Below are positions 10,673 through 22,687 of a stretch of DNA of 64,000 bases, one piece after another. Location of the stretch: the NCBI RefSeq assembly GCF_905220415.1, contig NC_059542.1, positions 4,960,001 to 5,024,000 on the forward strand, written 5' to 3'. A program made the position numbers and the translations under genes. Source of the DNA: Colias croceus. Its lineage: Eukaryota; Arthropoda; Insecta; Lepidoptera; Pieridae. How positions within the stretch are numbered: position 1 is the first letter of the stretch; each line of letters starts with the position of its first letter. Under the pieces are notes generated by a model that was not told the DNA's origin, searched no databases, and saw nothing but the letters and a program-made list of their open reading frames with translations.

Positions 10673-12807
10673 TTTATGTTATTTTTATGTTAATATTGTA
10701 AGCTATTAGGAATAGATATTTATTTCCTTATACTTTTATTATGAATAAAGGTATCTAATATCTATGTATCTTAGTTCATCTAATCAAGTCTTGTGGAGTA
10801 GAAATGAAATTAAAAAAAAAAATAAAACACCGATAAAGAAATAAAAAAATATATTGTAAATAATTAATATTGTAAATAATAATTAATATTGTAAATAATT
10901 TTAACGCTAAATTGCTTACAACTTTGTTTTATCTTGAGACAACAATAATGTGATAATTGATAATGCGATTAAAGTTTCAGACGGCTTATTAAAATAATAT
11001 CAAAGAACATTAACTGAACCAATATAATATTTCGTACAAATTGTTAGACTATTAAAATCTTTGATAAAGTTTGACAAAGTTTTGATTTCTTATCGACATC
11101 AAATAACAAGTAACATTTAATGAAACTTTTATATATATTTTTTTTGTCATATTTTTGACGAAACTCTATTAAAATAACAGTTACATTAAAATCAGTCATT
11201 TTTATACACCATTCTAAATACAAGAAAACACACGATTTAAATTTATAAGATTCCCGGTCTCTGTTGCATGGCAACAGAATTTATTATAATGAAAGGAAGA
11301 AAAGTACTGCAAATAAGGGCAGACTGACAACGACATATTTCTTACTTAATAGGGACGTTATTCAAGTGGCGAATGGATTTAAAACGTATCTTGGATGCAA
11401 ATAGGAATTCATATCATAATAACCATACATATTACATAATACATCAAAAGAAACTACATAATATGATATAGGTTAACTTGTAGGTAATTCCGATTTATTA
11501 TATTTTAATAATTTATGAAAACATAAAAGTAATTGGAAAAAAAACTGTAATATATTACTTCATTTGATGAGTAAAATACCTTATTTTTAATTATGTTTAT
11601 GTATAACTTGATAAATGTTTTGGTTACGTTAAGTATGTAATCACAACAAGGTTTATGTCTATTTAAAAAAGAAGCCCACTAGATTGTAGTTTACCAAGCC
11701 TGGCTCATTTATAACACAGTGTAAAATACTTAGCTCTTATAGAATACGCTGTCATCAAGAGAAAATTATGTTTACGGTCAAGAAAATTTAAAGGCCGCTT
11801 AAGATGTTAAGCAAAGTATTAAAGTTCATCCACTTAAATTGTTCCCTACATAATGGAAAATGCAGCGTCGGCGTCAAGGCTTTTTCGTATAAAATTAACC
11901 TAGATACAGTCTGGACGCAGTCTGAGTATCTATTGTCATTAACTAGTCGGTGCAAGTATAATACGTTTCAGAGGATATTGTTAAGAGATCAACTTCACTT
12001 TGTATTGTTAGGAAATCTCGTAAAGAAAGCTTTTACGCTAATAACGATGCCTTATTTGTATATTGAGGTTTTACATCAAAGAAAAGCTACCTACCGCATA
12101 TGCTGCACCGACGTAACTGACTTGTTATTTGCTTTTTAAATTATAATGTATAACTAATATTGTCTTTCCCCTTCTACGTTACTTCATGTTATTAACTATA
12201 TTATCGAACAATGAATAATTATTCCAGTTGAATATAAATTTTTGCTGTGCTTATAGTTTCTGCAATCAATTTGCATAAATTATCATAATTAATTATCAAA
12301 CTACTCGACGTTGATTGAATTGGCATCGGGCGCGTTTAAAATTTTTATCAATAAATTACGAGTAATGGATTTCTGTAATAGGCAATGTAAATATTAATTA
12401 TGAGCATTGTACATTTGGATGATCTAAAGTGCACAATTTATTCCGAACAAATTTTATAAAATTTTATTCGTCTGTATTTCGTTTTTAGTTACTAAAATGG
12501 TAATGGTATTATGCACTACAATCTATGTTTACATCGGTTGATGTTTGATTTACGTTCCTGATACGTTAGTATTACATGTCGTCAAAGAACCACACTTTAA
12601 TCATAATATATAAATGAGTATGATAGCCGATATTTCAATGAAGACCTATTATTTGGAACAATATTCAAGTCTGTGAACTGTATTTCTACGTCAATTTTGT
12701 GCCATTTTAATTGTACTTGTATTAAAAATGTAACTCATGTTCTTTATCAAATGACTGATTGAATTTTAAATAATATTGTTTGGGATACTAATATTTTAAT
12801 ATTAATA

Positions 12808-12978
12808 TACTAATATTATAAAGAGGAAAGATTTGTATGTATGTATGGTTTTAACCCATTAACTACTGGATCGATTTAGATGAAATTTGGCATAGACAAT
12901 CTTTAGAACCTGAGAAAGAACAAGGCTACCTTTTATTGTGAAATATGTACCACGGGCGAAGCCGGGGCGGACCGCTAG
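12808..12978 (+). mobile_element. Helitron-like (Lep1-type) repeat, GGTCCGCCCCGG subfamily
   Basis: Complete-looking copy from ACTAATATTATAAAGAGG to the hairpin GGGCGAAGCCGGGGCGGACCG followed by CTAG at 12975-12978. These are good diagnostic Helitron-type 3' features. Confidence 0.75.
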
Positions 12979-13567
12979 TTGCTTATAATATGATTGCTCT
13001 ACTTCTTTAGTTTAAAATGTAGAGCAATTAAATTTTTATCCTAACCTATTTTAGTACATGTTGTATAATAATTGTCTACAAGTTGTACATAGAAGCAATA
13101 ATGAACTACCAAATTTCGACATTCTGACCGCATGCCATTTATCAAAGCCTGAATAACACCTGATATGAACTATAATAATACCATTAAATTACGTTACGTT
13201 CACAATATAAATCAGGGGCTTTCTTTTTTGACACATTCTTAAACCTTAGTACCATCAGAAGATAAGAGGTTTCGACAACTCAATTATGTTAGACCACGTT
13301 TTCTGAGTGACGACAAGAAATTGGAAGTTTAAAATTTTAAGCGAACTTTAAAACGCCTTTTATTGGCTGTTCAGTGACGAAAAGTAACATATTTGTGCGA
13401 TGAACTTTGTTGTGATTTGATGTAAAAGCTTTTTTTGAATATTGTGTAGACGAGTACTTAGTAATCTTTAATTCAAACGTACGTCATTATTACATAATTA
13501 AAGATGGTATAAAGTTAAATTATTGTAATAATAATGTATAAACAAGTAAATTATTAAAAAAACAAAA

Positions 13568-13855
13568 TACCCGACTGCACACTAAAAAAAGAGTGATTGA
13601 AATGAATCTAATGATACCGCATACATATTTTTTTAAAGGGAAATTTAGAAAAAATATTATTATGTCTTTATCCCGTGGGACTTTTAGGATAAAATGTATC
13701 CTATGACACTCCCGTAATCAAGACAAATCTAACGATACCTCATACATCAAAATCCATCAAGCCGTTTAGGCTACAGGTGGTCACAAAGGAAAAGACATAC
13801 ATACATACTTACATACACTCGAAAAACATTACCCTCCTTCTTTGGCAGTCGGGTA
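13568..13855. mobile_element. 288-bp MITE with TACCCGACTGC inverted termini
   Basis: The left end TACCCGACTGC (13568-13578) is the exact reverse complement of GCAGTCGGGTA (13845-13855). The interior has imperfect internal repeats (AATCTAATGATACC / AATCTAACGATACC) and a CATA-rich tract. There is no coding potential. Confidence 0.7.
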
Positions 13856-16800
13856 AAAAATATATAGCTTTCCAGTTAACTTAATTTAAACATTCAATAG
13901 CCTGAATAATTTATTTATTTTTCAATAGAAGTGAAATATTTAAATGAACTATTGATAAAAAATAGTAATATTTAAATTATGCAAACACCATTATGACTTC
14001 CAGAAAGCCATTGATAATTTTCAAATTAATGAGTTCACACAAGAAAGTAAATCGTTCCTTAATTGCTTTGTTTCCTTATCCCTCATTAAAATTGCTACAG
14101 TGCGGTAACAAAATATCCCAAATTACTATAAAATGTATAGGTATAGGTTCCCATTGTTGTGGCTACCTTCATTTGGATTCCTCCGGGAATAAGTCTCTAT
14201 GAAGCGTAAAGTATGGTCACGTAACTCGTGTTTATTACATGGAATTCCTCAGGGCCCGCGTGAAAATTTATATGACGGTCAGTAATGAGTAAAATTAACA
14301 GACTATGCTATTTTTATAAACTTCTCATTTTTTCGGAATCTTATAGAGCGGAGCGTGTTTTAGCATTATCTACAATCTAGATACATTTACAATTTTTAAA
14401 CTATCGATGAAAGTAGTATCCGCTTTTGTAACAATTAATGAGCTTGATATAATTTTAATTGCAACCTTATTAAAATGTCTGTGGCAAATGAAAATTGTTA
14501 TGAATATGAAATAAACTAAAACAAAAAGCTCGTTTGAATGAACATGGTTAAACTAAATGAGACTAGTTTCAAATTTATAAATTGAGGCACGTTACTATTT
14601 ATCTTTCAGCTTTATGTTCAGATCGGTTTTAATTAAAAAGATTCAAGATTTTAACGAGCATTGCAAACTTGACCGATTTCCCGTACCGCACTTGGCCGGG
14701 TAACAAAATGTGTCAAATTGTACATCGACGTCTATTTTAGCGTCTCATTATCTTTACGTGCCAGAATTCTTCAAAAACACTTTTTAGTTGGCATGCATCT
14801 GATTTTTTTAAGAAATTGCAAATAGAGGTAGCTTATACTTGGTCTGTGGTCTGTACTCTGTACTTGTAACATGTAGATAAAGCATCCTTTTGCGTTGCGG
14901 TTTTCAAAGCCTGAATGGACAAAATCTGTTTCTGAAATTAATTAAATTGAGTGATACTTCAGATCTAAAGAATTATTTTATATTAGTTTTATTAAGTGCT
15001 AGGTAAGTTTAGCCTTCTTTTAAAAGACGATATCGATTTAATTAAAATACAGACACTTTTTCATAAAGCAATGATGGTAGACGCATAAAAAAAGCGAACG
15101 TAGGTATCTAAGTATTTTAATTCTACAGCAATTAATTTCGGATTTATTGTTAATCTCAATAGGATTAGACATTTGAATAGGATTGTGGTACGGAATGGGT
15201 AAAGGGATAAGCATTTTGCTTCTCGTTCAGTGTAACAGAATAAAACAATGTAAATAATATGATATTGCCATAACTCAATTCTGTCAGTGAGCTTATTTGA
15301 ATTTGATTCGTGAAAGGATCTGAAATGAAAAATATATTTCGTATTATTGTTTTATTCCATACACATACAAGCTTGTATATTGATGCTATATTTGTATAAT
15401 TTTACGTATCAATCAGTAAGCTTAAACCTTCAATCAATATAAAATAATTCCATGTTGCTCAAAGTTAATATTAATTGTTATTAAAAAAACGTATTTATTA
15501 TACAATAAACAATATTTTATAACACCGAAAAAGAAAGTTATTATCTATTATTTTGTGCTTAGAAATTTCAATACTAAACCGCAAACACTGACTATTCTAC
15601 AATAAGGACTTGAAAATTTAGCGTTGGTACAGCGTTTTGCGTCAAACTCAGATAAGCTGTGTTTAAACTCAACAGCTCTTAAACGGGTCAACGTTATCAT
15701 AGGCGATATTTAGCATAACTATCCTATTATTTTAATTAACTCACACACGTAAACTTCCCTAACACGCAATGTAGGCAAATTAATATGAACGCTATTATGA
15801 ACCTTTTAGAAAGGTCAAAAATCTATTTTGTTAAATACCATCTATATAAGGCAATAATGTAATAATAAAACCGAAAAATTATTAACTATGACTAAGACGT
15901 ATAATAATACTTTTTTTCTCAGTGAATAAGTCGAAAAAACACAACTGCTACAACTGTTTAGATATCAAGCAATAAATGAAATTTTAAAATGGTGAAATTA
16001 TTTCGTAAATATGTTCGTAAGTATGTAAAAGTAAAGTAAATAATGCAATCAGGCATTATTTACTCTAGTCATAAACGTGTACAAATTCGATCTATATAGA
16101 TAAAATAAAATTAATGTTTTTTTCATGTTACTTTAAACCAAACTTTAAGAAGCACTGAAAGCAAAATACACTACATATTATTTTAGAAATACCTTAATAA
16201 TACCATTTCTAGTCTAGTAAGTGCATTCTCTTCTACGATGATTTAATTTCGTTAAAAGCTTTTAAAGTTCGGTCGTATATCTTCATAAACCCTTCGTTAA
16301 ACAACTCTAATGATTTTCATGACATGCAAGTCTGATTTTAAACCTTTCTAGAAATTTAAATATATTTTTGTTAGTTTATTAACACAAATGCACACAAATC
16401 ACAGCATAGTATAAGTATTTGATTTATAATAAAGTGCAAATTAATAATAAAATATTATGTAATGAATGTTCGACGTGCGGGTAAGTATAATTTTGCTAAC
16501 TTTAGGATAAATGGTTTCTTTTTTTCCTGCTCTTTGTTTAAAATGAGCATGTGTTCTTTATATGTAGTGATTTATCTTTAGTATCATCATATAATTATAA
16601 CTTAACCGTTTTCTAATACATTTTCAATTTTTAACATAAAATACACCATAACGTTTCTCCTGAAATATTAGTTCCGTAAAATTCGTCATTTACCCCCATT
16701 TATTCTTGCATCATTTACTTTTACCGGATCTCACCTGATTATGAGAAATGGGGTGTGAAATTAATAAAACAATTTCTCATTCGGCATCCGATGTTGATGT

Positions 16801-18223
16801 TTTAATTGCGTCGTAGGTAAATTGATGAGTGTGGTCATTACCGTCCGATTCGACCGGCGATAATACGAACGAATGGCGTTTTAATGTTTTGTTGTACTTG
16901 GACACGAAAATGGGGCAAGTTATACATTGTTGCTGCTATATTTCTCTGTAATTGTTGCATAATATATTATATTAAATTCTCGTGTCGCGGTGTTTAAACT
17001 CTGACTGACGTCATGAGAGAGACTTCGTGACTGATTCTCATGAAATTTCGTGTGCATATCGGGAAGGTCTGAGAATCGAACAACATCTATTTTGCATACC
17101 CCTAAGTGATAAGAGTAAAGCAGAACATAGTTTGCTTTATATAACACCTTGCATTATATAAAATTCTAGTGCTTGTAAAAAAAAAAACTCCTTCGAAGCG
17201 GCTAGGAACATTTTTTTAGTATATTAGTTAGGTCTGAGAGGTCGTTAACTATTTTATACTAAGTGCCAGTTCAGCTGGTTTCGTTATATTAAAATTACTC
17301 CTTAAATTAGAATACAGAGGTTTCTTTATGATTAAACATAAAGCAACGTTTTGAACATAAAACCGCGATCGCGGTTTCAGCCAGACATCATATTCCTTTG
17401 TGATTAAAATCTGTTTCAGTATTTATTTTGGTAATTCTGTGTTTATCTTCTAAGAGATTCAAGTTATCGTATTTCAAAGAAATAGATGTAAAATACATTA
17501 TAATAAATAGCAATAGCAAATTTTAACCTAATACTTGATGAATTATACTCGAAAATATAAAGGTATCATTGTTTTTGTTGAGTTTCAAAATCATCGCATT
17601 TTGTACTTTTGTTTTAATAAAAGAAAAATGTCTAAACAAAATTAAATGAAATAAGGGCGAATGTTTTTGTCTCCTCCATTTGCACGTCTAGACCACCGAA
17701 ATTATTATAATGAAATTTAATATGAACTGAAATCCTGGGGCTATGAACCCTTAGACTACTTAGAAGGATAAGTAAAATTCAAAAGCAACAAGGGTTAAAA
17801 TGTTTCATAATGTTTATCATTTGTATAAGATTTTACTAAAAATATAAATCTAATTTTGTAAAAAAACAGGAGTATTTTTTCATTGATGAAATAAAATCAA
17901 GTTCCTAGGTGTAAATTTCCTGTAACAAATACATATAATTGAGCCGGAATATCTCACATAGGAGTTATTAGAACCCTTACATCTCCGCATTAGAAGTTCT
18001 ATATTTAATAAAGGATATGTTCATAATATTTTGTCCTCTATTTAATGTACTTATGGGATGCAATTCCTTTATGAAAATTCCGTAATAGACGATGAAGCGG
18101 TAAATAATAATTGACCTAATAGCGCGGTCAAGAATTGGAGCGGCATAGCTGCAATACTTGACTGGAATTCTATATGTTGACGGAATATTTGTGAATTCTA
18201 TTTTTATCATAATTATAACATGA

Positions 18224-18286
18224 ATCATCATCATCATCATCATCATCAGCCCATATACGTTCCCACTGCTGGGACACGGGCCTCCA
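18224..18286 (-). mobile_element. 3' tail of a non-LTR retrotransposon with (ATC)n
   Basis: An (ATC)8 microsatellite is followed by AGCCCATATACGTTCCCACT and GCTGGGACACGGGCCTCC. On the minus strand this is a common insect LINE tail ending in GATGATGAT. It is heavily 5'-truncated. Confidence 0.6.
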
Positions 18287-18391
18287 ACATGAACATGAAT
18301 ATAACATGAACATAACATGAATATTATAATTAAATTCAATAATGTTTCGTGTTCAAAAAATATGTTTATAACGTACAAATCTGTATCTATA

Positions 18392-18580
18392 TACTATTAG
18401 AAAGCTGAAGAGTTTGTTTGGATACATCTCGCATATATCTCAAGAACTGAGCTTACGATTTTGGGAAAACTTTTCAGTGTTAGATAGGTCATTTATCCAG
18501 GAGGGCTATAGAATTTAAATTATTAGTCTAAGACCAATAAGAGCCCAACAATTCAGGAAAATCGCGGGGCACAAGCTAGT
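18392..18580 (+). mobile_element. Helitron-like (Lep1-type) repeat, GAAGAGTTTG subfamily
   Basis: Starts TACTATTAGAAAGCTGAAG and ends TCGCGGGGCACAAGCTAG. The interior is diverged but keeps TTTATCCAGGAGGGCTATAG. Confidence 0.6.
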
Positions 18581-19229
18581 CTGATATAAAAGTAACAAGC
18601 GGAAAATAGATATGTACCTACCACATGTTTAAACTATCAAAATACACAGTTCAATCAACACAAGATCTAGGTCTAAGTCAAGATCAAAGCTGATCCTTTT
18701 GTGTTCAAGTGTAATATTATTGTAATAATCTCCTATTAGAAATACGACACCATTCCCATAGTAAAAGTCCTAAATAAACAATGCACACTAGGGTTACTTC
18801 GTCTACGATATACCATGAATAATTCCCTGTGACACACATTCGTATATAAATAAATTAGACACGTTTCACCTGCTGTGCCACGCCCTTAAATACTTAATTT
18901 CGCTACCTAATAAAACCTTATACTATTTTATGAATGAAATATTTCCGCCCTGGATTAACGCCTTTGTTGCTTTTGTCGAGGTTAAGAAAGTTTTATGAAT
19001 CTACTTAAAAGTATGTTTATATATTTTTATATTTAATCGGCACACGCGATCATGGTTTGTGCGTTTTAATTAAGTAATAGTTAATAGAAAATGGAAATGT
19101 GTTATTTAATGTGGCCAATATGAGAAAATAAACTCTTTTTTTAAATGGAAATGTGTACTAATTTAATGTAACCAATGTTTTTTTTTTTTTTATAGAAGTT
19201 CACGAAAGTTTTGTGTATAAAGCTGTACT

Positions 19230-19354
19230 TACTAATGATATAGAGCTGGAGAATTTGTTTGTTTATTTAACGCGCTAATCTCATAAACTACTGGACCGAT
19301 TTCCAAAATTCGTTCAACGGAATATGTACGTCATCCCTGAATACTATATACTAG
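19230..19354 (+). mobile_element. Helitron-like (Lep1-type) repeat, truncated
   Basis: TACTAATGATATAGAGCTGG followed by AACGCGCTAATCTCATAAAC matches the start of other copies. The 3' part is lost or unrecognisable. Confidence 0.5.
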
Positions 19355-19886
19355 ATTATGTTCTTACAATATACCACAAGAGAAGCCAATAGTTTTTAAT
19401 GTATTCACATCGGATTGGCTATTATATTTGTTAGCAGAGTGTAGTAAATGTTTATTGCAAACAAACCTATCCGAGTATCTCAAATAATAATTGATTATTG
19501 TTCGGTCTACGGATACCGGATATTTTGTTACAGCTTTGTTTGTTGAATTAATAAATTAAATATGTATTATACCTGTGTCCATTTAATAGTGGTCTTATAA
19601 AATCAAACACAAAAGGAAATACGTATATAAACGAATATTAAATGAGTCAGGTTAGTCCACGTTTCAAATGAATATAGTATGTAGTACCTATTTATATAGT
19701 TTGAAATGCTTAGCCTTAAGATTAAATCTTCAATATTAATTTACTAGTTCTGCTGGTTTCGTTTGCTTAAAGATATTGACACTGCATAAACTTTGAATTT
19801 TCAGTTGTATTATCAGAAATTTAATGATGAATTCGTATCAATTAGTAATCGATCCGACCGATGCCATTATCTGGTGCATTATTGAT

Positions 19887-19940
19887 ATTAACATTCTAAT
19901 TTTTATACTCTGACGTGAGTATTAAAATTAGAATGTTAAT
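19887..19940. repeat. Inverted repeat, 24-nt arms with 6-nt loop
   Basis: 19887-19910 (ATTAACATTCTAATTTTTAT + ACTC) pairs with 19917-19940 with one mismatch. No family was recognised. It could be a small foldback or the centre of a decayed MITE. Confidence 0.6.
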
Positions 19941-20039
19941 GTATTGTTTTGTTTTAAAAAACAACCGATTTACCAGTAAACAAAACTAAGTAGAAGTATT
20001 TGTAAGTAATATCTACTAATAATACTAAAGAATAATCGT

Positions 20040-20227
20040 ACCCCAAGGTTTTACCCGCGTTGCTCCGCTCCTATTGGTCTTAGCGTGAATATATAATATA
20101 GTTTTATAGCCATCCTCGATAAATTGACTATCGAACAGTGAAATATTTTTTAAAATGTCATGGCTCCTGAACTAAGCGCCTTCAAGCAGACAAACAAACA
20201 AACTCTTCAGCTTTATAATATTAGTAC
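20040..20227 (-). mobile_element. Helitron-like (Lep1-type) repeat, GAAGAGTTTG subfamily
   Basis: The minus-oriented copy ends on the plus strand with AACAAACTCTTCAGC and TTATAATATTAGTAC. The GC hairpin end is decayed (ACCCCAAGGTTTTACCCGCG). Confidence 0.6.
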
Positions 20228-20930
20228 AGTTATACGTTGTTAAAGATGATGTAAAGACTGAGACAAAATCAGTCAGTAATCGAGTGAATTGCCAATCTAA
20301 ATACCTTAACACAATGTACTATAAACAAACACACATGACACAAGATTGATGGCAAATTTTCTCCAAGAATAATAGAGTCACTATATTTGTTTATATATGT
20401 TAGACTTCACTGTTTTTGAGATTTTAATAGTGAAAAATATATTTATGGAATTGTAGTTAATTAATAAATGAATACCTAACAACTTTAATTAGTTAAAATA
20501 AAATACTTAGTGTAACGATAGATTACATTACGTAAACTGTTACACATTAAAGTAATATCACATACCTATAATAAAATACTATACAAGTAGAAATATTTAT
20601 CCAGGAGCACTACAGGTAGGTAACATAAATGTTAACTTTTACCAAAATTATCTTCCGATCTTCATTTCAGGGACGAAATTAAACTTTACGCTGAACTTTA
20701 TCGAAATAAAGAGGGAAAGGATAATATTTTGTAATTTCACTCAATTTATTGAAATTTTATTAATATCGAACTTCAGTGAAGTAAAAAAAGTAAAGTATGC
20801 TTTAAAAAAGGCTATTCGGAATTGGGGTATGGTTGAGTTTCAAAGCCTTTGTAGCAAGGGTTTACAGCTGTGATTTGAAGTGTTCTAGCTCTAAAGGTTT
20901 CCTTTCGTGTCATCAACTGATATTCAAACA

Positions 20931-21278
20931 CTACAAAGAACTACTTTAGGTGGCCAGAATGTTATGCCACGTTGTAGGCATAACATTCTGACGGCCATTT
21001 TTACTGCTGCTACAACACTACAAAGAACTACTTTAGATGGCCAGAATGTTATGCCACGCTGTAGGCATAACATTCTGACGGCCATTTTTACTGCTGCTAC
21101 AACACTACAAAGAACTACTTTAGGTGGCCAGAATGTTATGCCACGTTGTAGGCATAACATTCTGACGGCCATTTTTACTGCTGCTACAACACTACAAAGA
21201 ACTACTTTAGATGGCCAGAATGTTATGCCACGCTGTAGGCATAACATTCTGACGGCCATTTTTACTGCTGCTACATCC
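20931..21278. repeat. Four tandem 87-bp units, each containing a hairpin
   Basis: The unit starts CTACAAAGAACTACTTTAG at 20931, 21018, 21105 and 21192, with a period of exactly 87. Units 1 and 3 share GGTGG/CCACGT and units 2 and 4 share GATGG/CCACGC, so the array is two copies of a 174-bp dimer. Each unit holds AGAATGTTATGCC and its reverse complement GGCATAACATTCT around an 8-nt loop, extended by GGCC/GGCC. Because 87 is divisible by 3, open frames exist on both strands (125 and 111 codons), but they have no other support. Confidence 0.9.
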
Positions 21279-21670
21279 TTTTAAGTTAAAAGAATAGAAA
21301 AAAAATAGGTAGGTATGTAAACAATGTTTGTCTAAAGAGCAAATGCACAAATAATTCTTCCTTAATTATATACTACTTCCAATATCACATCATTTTCTAA
21401 ATTTAAATTTTTTTAAAAGATTTTTCTCGTTCACACCCCGGATCCATTATCAGATAATTCCCTGGGTAATATTTTTTGCATTATTACCGAAGTTACACAG
21501 ATAATATGCTTTTAGGCCCCGATGCTATAAAGCGATTTAAAAAGGAGTTATAAATTTAAAAAAGCAGCAGTGGAAGAATTAAATTACTTGTAAAATACGA
21601 TTTATGATTCTATAAGCTTTACAATTTCATAACCATCTCGGGATTTTAATTCAAATGATTGTTAAGACCA

Positions 21671-22196
21671 GAATCTGGGGGCACGGTAGTGCCCCCGCCA
21701 AGACGAGCCAAGCGAACAAGCGAAGCGCACGGGCACTACCTACCTTTTCTCGAAGCGCTTCGACGTTTTTTTGAACCCTCATAACTTGGGTTTGGATTAT
21801 GCTAGATCAACAAAATTTTCAGGATATATTGTCAATAGCGGACTTATTGAATATATTAAGTTTTAATTACATTAGCTTTTATACTTCAGATTTTATTTAT
21901 ATATAAAAAACGCTAATTTCGTCACTGACTCACTGATGATCATCAAAATTCTTAAGGTATTTCCTAATGTCCTAGAAAGCTGAAATTTTGTATGTAAGCT
22001 AGTATTAGCACACAAACAACAAAAAAATTATAAAACTTTTAACTTTCATCCCCCAACCCCTTAAACTAGGGGATGGGAGTTTGTATGAGACCTGTAATTT
22101 TAAATTAAATTTTGATGACGCTAGAGGTCTAATCTAATAATCTAAAACTTGGTTCCCCTAGATATATAATATATCTATAGGTACTCCTTGTTAAAA
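21671..22196. mobile_element. Dispersed lepidopteran repeat beginning GGGGGCACGGTAGTGCCCCC
   Basis: A GC-rich head with the self-complementary GGGGGCAC...GTGCCCCC is followed by CAAGACGAGCCAAGCGAAC. After it comes AT-rich non-coding sequence, including the phrases AGCTGAAATTTTGTATGTAA and CCCCCAACCCC. I recognise the head as a common moth and butterfly repeat. The family name and right boundary are uncertain. Confidence 0.45.
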
Positions 22197-22254
22197 AAAA
22201 AATTTAATCGACTTATAAAATTTTGTTACAAACAACTTACAAAAAGAAATGAAA

Positions 22255-22687
22255 TCCCACCAAAAACATTTTCATGTAAAATGTTACCAAGACGAGCCCA
22301 TATGACTCGCACGGTGAAAAAGTTATCAGATCTCATGTAGAGCCAAGCTTCTAACACTACACGCCCTAACTCTATAAGGCCTAACTTCACAAACTCTACA
22401 CCTTAGTCAAAATATGTGGCTTGGCCGTTCGTTACTACAAGAACTATTGTATAACACAAAAGTAATGAACAGTGAATTAATTTTTCACCTTACGCCGATG
22501 TGAATGTAGCGAAATGGCCAAGCCACATAATTTGACTAAGGTGTAGAGTTTGTGAAGTTAGGCCTTGTAGAGTTAGGGCGTGTAGTGTTAGAAGCTTGGC
22601 TCTACATGAGATCTGATAACTTTTTCACCGTGCGAGTCATATGGGCTCGTCTTGGTAACATTTTACATGAAAATGTTTTTGGTGGGA
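22255..22687. mobile_element. 433-bp foldback element with about 175-bp arms
   Basis: 22255 to about 22430 is the near-perfect reverse complement of about 22509-22687, from the terminal TCCCACCAAAAACATTTTC inward to GTGGCTTGGCC. Only scattered mismatches are seen. An 80-nt unpaired centre separates the arms. It is non-coding. Confidence 0.85.

Larger units (their letters stand above)
9846..18223. other. Intergenic or intronic DNA, no gene seen
   Basis: It holds the listed repeats at 10473, 12808 and 13568 and a small tandem (ATTGTAAATAATTAAT-like, three times) at about 10850-10900. A 111-codon frame at 11804-12139 has no recognisable domain or splice context and is not called a gene. Confidence 0.5.

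Noticed and set aside
11804..12139. 111-codon plus-strand frame as a gene
   Set aside because: No recognisable domain, no splice or homologue evidence, and composition like the surrounding AT-rich DNA.
14680..14705. CGCACTTGGCCGGGTAAC as another copy of the CACTTGGCCGG repeat
   Set aside because: The match is only about 11 bp with no flanking similarity, so it may be chance.
17977..18378. 133-codon minus-strand frame with a poly-Met run
   Set aside because: The Met run is the (ATC)n microsatellite of a LINE tail read in one frame.
20931..21278. CRISPR-like repeat array
   Set aside because: The units are contiguous and almost identical, without variable spacers, and the context is an animal nuclear genome.
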